This document shows positions 56,010-64,000 of a DNA stretch of 64,000 bases, piece after piece (positions within the stretch are counted from its first letter, which is position 1; every line of letters starts with the position of its first letter). Source of the DNA: Mesostigma viride (Eukaryota > Streptophyta > Mesostigmatophyceae > Mesostigmatales > Mesostigmataceae); the NCBI GenBank assembly GCA_009746045.1, contig RPFO01000079.1, positions 4,602,238-4,666,237 of the forward strand, in the 5' to 3' direction. Under the pieces are notes generated by a model. That model did not search any database and had not been told where the DNA came from. It saw nothing but the letters and a program-made list of their open reading frames with translations. The position numbers were made by a program, and so were the translations under genes.

Positions 56010-57941
56010 GTAGTATCCCACGCCGCCGGCACATGATGGGCATCAGAGAGTCTTATAGTGGCTTTGATCCATGTAATGGCCGGCAGATTCGATCTGACTG
56101 CCCTCGCCGATATCTAGTAGTCGAGTATCGCTACTTAAACTTGAGATCAGACCACCTACAACTAGCCATTCTCGACTTGGCCTACTTGGCGTAACTGAGA
56201 ATGACGTAAGAGCCCTTTTTGCCAGTCTCGTAACAACTTAGTAGACAACTTTCACCCGGCCTGGTCGGAAAACGACCTTCGGCTACCCGAGGGCAGATTT
56301 GGAATTCCCTTTGAGAGATCTGTCGATTGCACCAGTCAAATTTAGTTTTGGGGTCGATCTACGAGACCCAGTTTCTTTGCGCAGTCCAGTTTCTCGCCGG
56401 CCCGCTTGCAGTTGAACTGAATAGCGTCAGTTTGTTTGCCGCACCCGCGCATCAGTCCGCCAATTGAGTCAATTGGCGGCCAGCAGCAGAGATTTGGAAA
56501 TGACGGCCGACTGCCCGGAGGGCCCTTAAACTTTTGAAAAGACACCCAGAGTCGGCGGAAGGATGATCATGAGTGCCTGCCTGATGGCACATTTTGACCA
56601 CCAAGCACTGTACTGGTGTTTGTTACAATATAGTGACCGTGTGAATCAGGACCGTTAAAACTGTACAGTAGTCAGTAGACTGTACGCATAGTCGAATTTC
56701 ATAAGCTGCTTAGCTCATTGCCGGAAAAAAATTCGCCGCGCCGAGTCCCCTTAAGAAGGTATGTGAGGTTGCGAATATAGCTCGAACCCGGCCCACCAGC
56801 CGGAGGGACGCTGACTCATGGACATGCCTGGCCCCTAGCCGAGCAAGGCCGCCAGTCGTTGGCCGATCATGGTAAGTAAGTACCTACGTGGACGCCGGTC
56901 CTGCGCATGGGCATGCCACCGTGTACTACGGAAATCTCATTAGAAAAATAATTACAAACGTCGTATGCATCGTAAGTACTCGGCCAAACCATAGTCACTA
57001 TCTAGAGGGATATAATCCTCATCCGAGAGCTAGAGCTGTCCTCTCAAGCAGCTTGACGGCGCACAACATGGTAGGTTGGTTGTGGGGAATCATGAAGTGA
57101 GACAACTATGCAGGTTGCAGCTAGCTGCATCTAGATATGTATAGCATTTTGCAGCGAATGTTTCCGCTTGAATGGGATCTATGAGGGTCTGGACAAAAAT
57201 CAACATCAGCGAGGCAACGTCAGCGCATGCCAGATTGCTGTTCATCAATTAATAAAATAAATACGAGTGGAGGTTGAAAACATAAATATTTAGGAGCATG
57301 AGTACTGATACACATGTGCATGCTATTGTAAAAATGCATTTTCGCCTCGGCCACAAACATGTGCGTAGCACATGCTTGGCTTGTCGAACCTAATGCAACG
57401 GGTAATGTCACATGCAGGCCGGAAGGGCCACAAAATCCACGATCACAGGCCTACTGATTATTGCTCTTCTCACTAAGTGCCTATTGCCTACGTCCACACC
57501 CGCTTCCTTTGCGAGCAGAAGCAAACATGAAGAGGCTGCACGAATAGCTGAGAAGTATGTTTGGACCCTGTTCGCCTGCACCTCAAGCCCAAAGCCCAGC
57601 CATTGGCACGGCTTAGAAACTGCTACAAAAACTGTAAGGTTTAGTAGCGAACACCCCATGTGTGCTCTCTATCCAAATAATTCTAACCACTGCCTGCAAG
57701 CAATGCCGCCATAAACCCCATACAGGCACCCGGTCTTGAGCAGCCAGCTCCTCTCTTTCCGCGATCAGGGAGTGCCCCCATCCACACGCACGGATGACTC
57801 ATGGGAATGACATCGTTGCCTTTGGGGGTCAAGCGAAACCATATCACCAAGGCCGTGCCAGAATGCCCATCTGGATCTTCACCCATATGCAGATCGCTTG
57901 GATTTCCAACGGACATCCAGTGCTCGAAGAAAATGCAACGG
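56010..57941. other. Intergenic, no gene recognised
   Basis: Moderate GC. Short unconvincing frames only. A B-box-like GGGTTCGAGCT on the minus strand near 56780 is not part of a foldable tRNA. Confidence 0.4.
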
Positions 57942-60900
57942 TCACACGCCGGGTGGCGTCTTGTGCTCGTACATCACGTTGAACGTCTGCAACACACGCG
58001 TGCCCTCGCGCCGGGGCGACCGCACCCAATGGGGCGACACCGGCGGCGATGGCGTCTTGAACCTAACACCTTGCATCCGCGCGATGGCCGGTGTGGGCGG
58101 TGACGACGGCTCCTCCGCCTCATCCCCACCCAGGTCCACACTTTCCCTATCCGACCCTCCCCAACCGGTGCTGGCATCCCCCCTCTCCGATCGCCGCTCC
58201 CACTGGAACATGGGGACGGTCATGCACAGGCCGCTGCTACCTATCGCATCCGCCTCCCCTGACGGATCCCTGGCTTCCGCCGGCTCATGACCAGCCCGTG
58301 CGATCCCGCCAGCAAAGGACGGGTACATCAGTCTGGCATCCGCAACGCTGCCGTGGCTTTCACTACTGACGCCCGTGGACGTCACGGAAGAGAACGCACA
58401 CGATTCGCCGCTAACACGCAGGGTGGCCCTCTCCCCGGCCACTGGCAACGGCTCATCCTGGCTAACCCCTGCCTGCGGCGGGGCCTCACCCGATGACACA
58501 GGCTGGCCTGCGTGTCGCATGGCCGCGATGCCTCTCTGAGAGGCCACCCTCTGAGCTGAGGGGGAGTTGACGGATGCCAGTGGTGCCGAGATAGAGCGAG
58601 AAGCCGCAGACATGTGTGGGTGGCTGCCCATTCCCTCGCTTGGCTTCTTCTCTTTCTTCTTCTCCATACCCTTGCCCACTTGCTTATACTTTCCCCTGTC
58701 CCTACTCTTTCCCTGGCCCTCATTCTCAGCCCTGTCCCCATCCCTGCCCTGGTCCCCATCCTCGCCCAACTGCCTGCGTTCAGACCCGCCAGCGCCCACG
58801 CCTCCCTCGCCGCCGCTTGCGCGATATGGTTGTGCCACGTGGCGAGACCACGCGATTGCCGGCGAGGACGGCGCATTGTCATCCACGTGTGCAGCGAGCC
58901 CGAACGAGATGCCTGACAAGAGCTCGGTCTCGCCCAGAGAATCGATAACCGCTGGCGCACGTACCCCGCTCCTGCCACCACCAAGGCTGCCCTCGCCTCC
59001 CCCAACGAGCCCACCATGGCTGCTCCCCTCTCCCCTGCTGCTGTTACCCTGATCGTGACTGCTGCCGTCCGCCCTGTTATAGCCACTACTGTCCGCTGCC
59101 ACAACGCCTGAGGACTGCATTCTCCCCCAGGTACCATGCCCGCTGCTGCTGCCGTACGCGCCACCACCCTGTGCCAGGTTTGCCCCCGTCGACGAGGCGG
59201 CCATCGCGACCGCTTTCCATAGGCTGCGATCCCTTGTCGACGACTGCGATGTGTCCAAACCAGGGTTACTGTGGGACCCAGAATCCCTGCGGGACCTAAG
59301 CCCAGAGCTCTGTCGGGATCTGAACCCACCCATGCGCGCGCCCGATGCCGACAAAGCCGCATCCTCCATACCCTCCATGTGCTGCCGGACCTTTTCGTGG
59401 AAACTAGAGCTGCTGTCGTCACCCTCGCGGGCCGCGCCTCCAGACATCAACAACGCCCGGGACTTGCGCCGCTGCATCCATGCGCGGACTCGAGAGACGC
59501 CCGTGATGAGCGATGTCGCCGTCCTGCGGCGCCGCAAGGGCCGTCGGCCAGAATCCTCCTCGCCTCCATCCTCTGCACCACCTGCACGGCCTGCCAGACT
59601 GGAAAAGAAACCCAGCCCCCGCTTCAGCCGCGTCTCAATCGCCGGCGGCAAGTTCGCAGACGGGTACAGGACACCCTGCCCGCCGCCCTCGACCCGAACA
59701 GTCCGTGCCAACGCCTCTTCTGCTGTCCGCGGCATGTCACCCGGCTTGAACGAGCTGTTCCGTCGGAAGCTGACGGGGCGGAGCCGACCCGACATGGACC
59801 GCAAGTAGACCAGTGACGGGCCGTTGCTGGCATGCGGCACGCCGCCGGCCTCACCCTCCCCAGGCTCTCCCTCTCCCTGGGCGCTCCCTGGGAGCGTCTT
59901 GCGCGGGTGCCTCTCGCGCCACACCCGCTGCACCACGATGGCCGCGGCGCGCAGGCGCTGGTAGCGGACGCGCGCGTGCCAGCCCCGCATCGCCGCCTGC
60001 AGGCGCACCAGCGTGCGGAAGAGCTGGGCGGGTCTTGCTGCCGCCGCCACCACGGCGGGGGGCATCACCCAGGGAACCGGCGCCGCGGCCGCAATACCGG
60101 TTTCTACTGAGCCCGGGGCATCCGTGGTTGTCGTGCCGGCGGTACTCTCCCCTGCCATCGACACAGAGGTCTCCCCGAACACCGCCACCCCCCCTGGGGG
60201 GGTTCCCAGACCACTGGCCGCCGTCACGCCACTGTGTACTGGCAAGGGGACCATGGCCGTGGGATCCGTGAGGGCCACCGGTGGGCTGGCCAGCCGGCAC
60301 ACGGGCTGACTTCCCCCCTCATCGTCCTCCATGACGATTGCGGGATGCAGAATTGCAGCGCCCCAGTCGCGCGCGGCCAGCCACCCGGCCAAGGTGGCGC
60401 CGACGTCGAGCCGCCGCAACCCCAGCATCCGCTGCAGCAGCGGCACCACGTCCCACAGCCGAAACATGACCGTGGCGAGGAAGCTCTCGAGCGGGGCGTC
60501 CTGTGTGCTGATGCTGCCTTCCGGCCCCTTGACCTTGAGCACCCTGGACTGGACCACGTGAGCGAAGGTCGTGTTTGGTGCCCGCTTCAGCCACCGCCCT
60601 GACCGCACGCGATCCCCGTCCCCTTCCACCATGCCCTCGCCCTCCTCCCCGCTGGCATCCCTGGGGCTCGCCTCCCCGCTCTTCGGCCCCTCACGCCCGC
60701 TGCGCTCACGGCTTGAGGTCCTGCTTCTGGTGCCCGCGTGCGAGTGACGGCCGCCAGAGTTAACCTCCGGACTGCCCGAGGAAGAGACCTCCCCCCCTCC
60801 CGCGGGCATGAGCGACCGCCGCTTGCCGGATCCGATCTGCCACCAGCGCGCATGGGTGGGGCTGACAGAGATCGAGGGAGAGGTCGCCCTCGGCTCGCGC

Positions 60901-63900
60901 GCTGACACGCTCCGCTGCATCATGCGCGCGCGGCGTGCCGAGGGGGACGAAGGCACCGCGCTGCTGACAACGTCGCCCCCACCATGATCCGCCCCCCCAC
61001 CGCTTCTCGCAGGCGCGGCGGAGAAGACACGGGAAAGGAACGGGCGCGGGGCGCCGGGCGATGTCTTCCTGGCATCTGCCCCCGCGGGGCGCGCATCCTG
61101 CCTGCTGGGTGGGTCCTGGAACATGACCTTTAGGGGCGGTGACGCAGGACCCCCCTTTAGCGGGGGAGATGCCGACAGGGAGCCAACCCTTTGGGGTGAT
61201 GGCGGTGATGGCAGCGGCAGGGAGAGGTTCAGTCGGGTGGGGGGGGCGACGAGCGGTGTTTCCAGGCCGCTGGCAATGGTCACGAGCGGAGTCTGGGTGT
61301 TTGAGGCAGCGGCTCCCTGTACAGATCGGCTCATGCCCGGGCTGGCAGCGGCGCTTGTAGGTAGGCTGCCGTCCGCCCCCCGGCTAATGGCTTGGGGAGT
61401 AAACGTGGGGTGGTCAGCGGATGCTAGCACATCCGTGTCCGACACGATGGGATGCTCATCTTGCGTAGACAGTAGGATGCCTTGCTCTAGCTTGGGAGGC
61501 TCGCGGACACCCAGGTCGGAACGTGGTCGAGGCCGAGTTGAGAACGATAAATCGATGCTTCGAGCTAATGCTGCCACGCCGGTCGGTGACCCGATGTGAG
61601 TGGGGGAGTAGGGTGGGCATGCATGCTCCAAGGGGTGCAGATGCATGGCGTGCGATCCATGCATGTCTTCAGATCCATGCATGCCTTTCGATTCGTGCCT
61701 GGCTTGAATTTCATGCTCATCCTCATGATCAGCTTGATGCGTTGACGGTGGCGACTTGGCCAGTGGCGCGGCATCGCCGTTGACGCCAGCGTCACCATCG
61801 GGATTACTCTCTGCACTATCTACAGGCAGCAGCGGCGGTGGCGGCGGCTTCTTGCCCAGGGGCAGCGAGCTCAGGTACGTGTGCAAGAGCCACAGGGAGC
61901 CCGCCTCCTTATCCGTCGCAGGTGATGTGAAGCTGAAGTCATCTACCTGTCTTTCCCCCAACTGCTTCCCATCACCCTCCACCCCATTAACTCCCTCACC
62001 CTCTACCGCACTGATCTCACCCACGCCTCCCACTCTCTCCCTTCCAAGCTGCTCCTGCGCCAGTACTTGCCCAACCGCCCGGTCGGTAGCAACGCCGTCC
62101 ACGGGGGTGACTAGGGTGCCAGATGGCGGCGCGCCGTCACTCCCCCTTGACCGATCCATGGAGAACCAGCCACGCGGGGACACCTGGTTGTCCGAGCTCC
62201 CTTGCTCCATCGCGGGAGACTCTGGGGAACGGGCGCTAGTATTCGGCGACGCAGACCATCCGCTGTTGGTGTACCCACTTCGCCCGCCATCCCCCCCACT
62301 GCTGGCAAAACTCTCGTCCGGCCCGCCTTCATGGGACGGGAATTTCCCGCGCAGTGCCGCCGCGAGGGGACTGCCAGCGGTTGTCACACGTCGCCGGCTC
62401 CGCCTCACCCCGCTGCCCACGCTGCCCGGACCACCCCTGGTGACGACGGCCCCCCTGGGCGTCGCGGGGGCGGAGATGGACCCCTTGGAGCTGGTCATGG
62501 TGATGGACCGCTGCAGCAAGAGAAGCTGGTGCTCCTTGAACGCCGCCACGTCACGCTCGTGTTGCAAGGCGCCTCCACCCTCCCCTGCCATCGCCGAATG
62601 ACCACCCTCGCCATCCGCACTCCCTAACACACCTCCGCCTATCGACTCTGTAGCCCTATCCCCCCCTCCTGCCGAATCGTCCCAGCGCCCTGTCATCGCC
62701 CCATCTCTACCATGCGTCGTGTCGCGGCCACCGTCCTCCATGGCCCCCAGCGTGGCGTTCATGGCCGCCCACCGGCGCTCCTTGGCTGAGCCCCGCTTGT
62801 GAAAGACCAGGCCGAGCAGGCCGGCCGCAGGCCAGCGACCGTAAGTAAACCCAAAGTGGCCCGCACCAGACCCACTGTCAGGCTTCTTGAACAGCTCGTG
62901 GTCGGGCAGCGAGCGCGGCGAGAGGTCCCCCCCCGTGATGCTGGCACCCGCGTCCTCGTCCCCCTCGAGAGCGTACGTGCCGCCTCGCCCTGGGGGGGTA
63001 ACCTGCGCGCCAGCGCCCCGCGCGTTGGCGGATGTCGACCCCGCGGTCGCCATGGAGTCGCCACCTGGCATGTTCCAATTGCGCGTTGTGCGCAGGTCGT
63101 GGAACCGGCTCAGGAAGTTCTTGCCACCACTGAATCGATTGGACCCGGTGCTGGTCCCCGTCACAGGCCCGCTGGAATGATACTGCACGCCGGTGGAGGC
63201 ATGCCCACCCCCCGTGGTGCTCGGCGTGCTTCCCATCACCTCCCCGCCGCTCGCCAAGCTGGCATCCATGTTGCGGAGGGCATCACCCGCCGCCCCCCCC
63301 GCGGTGTGCGTGCGGCGGTGTCCAGGGACCGTCGACTCGCTACTGGGGTTTGCGCGCCGAACGAGCGAGGTCATGCGGGAGAACATGGAGCGGATGTGGG
63401 TCGGGGAGCGAGGGCTACGGGGACTTCGGGACCCTGGCGGGTCATCCCCATGATCCCCCCACCAGCCACTCCCCCGGCTCAGGAAGCTGCGGGGGGTGGA
63501 CGCCGCGGAGTCGCCCCCGCCCCCGAACCACCCGCGCAGCCGGCCACTGTTCACACTGGGGGATCCGGGGCTCGCCCGGCCCCCGCTCCGGTGGGAGTCA
63601 TCGTCCCCACCACGGTGGTGTAGGCGGGAGCTCGGCCGGCTGCGGCGCTGAAGAGACCTGCTGCGCTCCAACGCCTCCACGTTCCCCAGCTCCTCCAGCA
63701 CCGCGGCCTGGATGGACGCGGCGGCCCGGTCCAGGTTCTTGTCGCGGCGGCTCAGCAGAGTGCCGGCAATCAGGTCCGCGTCGATGCCGTTGCTGTCCGC
63801 CAGCACGCGCTTGAGGTGCTTCATCTTAATGTCCGCCTGCGCCATGAGCACGGTCGCGTTGGCCGCGGAATGCAGCAGCGCCGCCTCGAGCTGGTTGAGC

Positions 63901-64000
63901 ATGCGGAGGAGTAGTGCGGGGTCAAACGAGCGGAGCGGATCCTCACCAAGCCCTATCCCCGGTCGCCAGCTGCAAGCCTCCCACATGCGGTCGTCCTGGA
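57942..64000 (-). CDS. Very large unrecognised Ser/Gly-rich protein with an IQ-like motif (5' end open at window edge)
   Basis: One uninterrupted minus frame from the window edge to TGA at 57944-57942, over 2000 codons. An ATG exists at 63986, but the frame stays open upstream to base 64000, so this is probably an internal or last exon. Residues from that ATG: about 18-110 predicted helical (LLLRMLNQLEAALLHSAANA, DKNLDRAAASIQAAVLEELG); then long low-complexity Ser/Gly/Pro/Arg segments with many SPRSP-type sites; a conserved-looking block (LESFLATVMFRLWDVVPLLQ, RRLDVGATLAGWLAARDWGA) near 1165-1215; an IQ-like motif (VRLQAAMRGWHARVRYQRLR) near 1325, followed by a second weak one (AAIVVQRVWRERHP), suggesting calmodulin-type binding. 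I recognise no family. Lack of introns over 6 kb contrasts with neighbouring genes. Confidence 0.7.
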   Translation of the reverse strand, partial: QDDRMWEACSWRPGIGLGEDPLRSFDPALLLRMLNQLEAALLHSAANATVLMAQADIKMKHLKRVLADSNGIDADLIAGTLLSRRDKNLDRAAASIQAAVLEELGNVEALERSRSLQRRSRPSSRLHHRGGDDDSHRSGGRASPGSPSVNSGRLRGWFGGGGDSAASTPRSFLSRGSGWWGDHGDDPPGSRSPRSPRSPTHIRSMFSRMTSLVRRANPSSESTVPGHRRTHTAGGAAGDALRNMDASLASGGEVMGSTPSTTGGGHASTGVQYHSSGPVTGTSTGSNRFSGGKNFLSRFHDLRTTRNWNMPGGDSMATAGSTSANARGAGAQVTPPGRGGTYALEGDEDAGASITGGDLSPRSLPDHELFKKPDSGSGAGHFGFTYGRWPAAGLLGLVFHKRGSAKERRWAAMNATLGAMEDGGRDTTHGRDGAMTGRWDDSAGGGDRATESIGGGVLGSADGEGGHSAMAGEGGGALQHERDVAAFKEHQLLLLQRSITMTSSKGSISAPATPRGAVVTRGGPGSVGSGVRRSRRRVTTAGSPLAAALRGKFPSHEGGPDESFASSGGDGGRSGYTNSGWSASPNTSARSPESPAMEQGSSDNQVSPRGWFSMDRSRGSDGAPPSGTLVTPVDGVATDRAVGQVLAQEQLGRERVGGVGEISAVEGEGVNGVEGDGKQLGERQVDDFSFTSPATDKEAGSLWLLHTYLSSLPLGKKPPPPPLLPVDSAESNPDGDAGVNGDAAPLAKSPPSTHQADHEDEHEIQARHESKGMHGSEDMHGSHAMHLHPLEHACPPYSPTHIGSPTGVAALARSIDLSFSTRPRPRSDLGVREPPKLEQGILLSTQDEHPIVSDTDVLASADHPTFTPQAISRGADGSLPTSAAASPGMSRSVQGAAASNTQTPLVTIASGLETPLVAPPTRLNLSLPLPSPPSPQRVGSLSASPPLKGGPASPPLKVMFQDPPSRQDARPAGADARKTSPGAPRPFLSRVFSAAPARSGGGADHGGGDVVSSAVPSSPSARRARMMQRSVSAREPRATSPSISVSPTHARWWQIGSGKRRSLMPAGGGEVSSSGSPEVNSGGRHSHAGTRSRTSSRERSGREGPKSGEASPRDASGEEGEGMVEGDGDRVRSGRWLKRAPNTTFAHVVQSRVLKVKGPEGSISTQDAPLESFLATVMFRLWDVVPLLQRMLGLRRLDVGATLAGWLAARDWGAAILHPAIVMEDDEGGSQPVCRLASPPVALTDPTAMVPLPVHSGVTAASGLGTPPGGVAVFGETSVSMAGESTAGTTTTDAPGSVETGIAAAAPVPWVMPPAVVAAAARPAQLFRTLVRLQAAMRGWHARVRYQRLRAAAIVVQRVWRERHPRKTLPGSAQGEGEPGEGEAGGVPHASNGPSLVYLRSMSGRLRPVSFRRNSSFKPGDMPRTAEEALARTVRVEGGGQGVLYPSANLPPAIETRLKRGLGFFSSLAGRAGGAEDGGEEDSGRRPLRRRRTATSLITGVSRVRAWMQRRKSRALLMSGGAAREGDDSSSSFHEKVRQHMEGMEDAALSASGARMGGFRSRQSSGLRSRRDSGSHSNPGLDTSQSSTRDRSLWKAVAMAASSTGANLAQGGGAYGSSSGHGTWGRMQSSGVVAADSSGYNRADGSSHDQGNSSRGEGSSHGGLVGGGEGSLGGGRSGVRAPAVIDSLGETELLSGISFGLAAHVDDNAPSSPAIAWSRHVAQPYRASGGEGGVGAGGSERRQLGEDGDQGRDGDRAENEGQGKSRDRGKYKQVGKGMEKKKEKKPSEGMGSHPHMSAASRSISAPLASVNSPSAQRVASQRGIAAMRHAGQPVSSGEAPPQAGVSQDEPLPVAGERATLRVSGESCAFSSVTSTGVSSESHGSVADARLMYPSFAGGIARAGHEPAEARDPSGEADAIGSSGLCMTVPMFQWERRSERGDASTGWGGSDRESVDLGGDEAEEPSSPPTPAIARMQGVRFKTPSPPVSPHWVRSPRREGTRVLQTFNVMYEHKTPPGV

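Noticed and set aside
56760-56860. Possible tRNA on the minus strand (GGGTTCGAGCT)
   Set aside because: No acceptor, D or anticodon arm could be folded around the B-box-like sequence.
58382-59422. 346-codon minus-strand frame
   Set aside because: Out-of-frame shadow of the much longer unknown gene.

Overview
This is a nuclear eukaryotic window, most likely from a green-lineage alga. Genes contain GT-AG introns. One gene is a plant-type RelA/SpoT homologue (RSH1-like) with TGS and ACT domains, normally a plastid protein, and another is mitochondrial complex I subunit NDUFS8/TYKY. Coding exons are GC-rich, introns and intergenic DNA are full of simple repeats, and retroposons are abundant. I could not place it in a genus; a prasinophyte-type or streptophyte alga are both open. 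No prokaryotic operons, rRNA, intact tRNA or CRISPR array were seen.

Gene layout. 1-5555 (+): 3' part of an RSH1-like gene, eight exons. 5556-10792: LINE/SINE-derived DNA. 10793-12709 (+): intronless leucine-rich-repeat protein of 638 aa. 12710-16424: more retroposons, including a nested insertion with target-site duplications (TSDs). 16425-26715 (-): a nine-exon gene for an unusual membrane-anchored protein with one methyltransferase domain followed by a degenerate second copy. 26716-27803: divergent promoter region with a thrice-repeated motif. 27804-32193 (+): seven-exon NDUFS8. 32194-46522: transposon nest containing LINE pieces, a 1850-bp hAT-like element, a 194-bp hAT-like MITE, a TTAA-flanked element and a SINE. 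46523-50372 (-): two-exon RNF10-type RING protein. 50373-57941: AT-richer intergenic DNA with MITEs and LINE fragments. 57942-64000 (-): uninterrupted frame of over 2000 codons for an unrecognised Ser/Gly-rich protein with an IQ-like motif, open at the window edge.

The most unusual signal is in the introns. At several splice junctions of three different genes, the exon edge together with its splice site is repeated as a degenerate copy ('echo') inside the adjacent intron, once or as a ladder. Many introns also carry very long pyrimidine tracts on the sense strand before the acceptor. Both suggest that introns here grow by local duplication across splice sites.

The mobile elements are well bounded. 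I found matching TSDs for two hAT-like elements (8 bp each), the TTAA element, two tailed LINE fragments (8 and 10 bp), a tRNA-derived SINE (17 bp) and a short SINE piece (12 bp). Paralogous empty sites elsewhere in the window support three of these insertions. All exon structures were read by eye from splice consensus, phase and homology, and none is supported here by transcript data.
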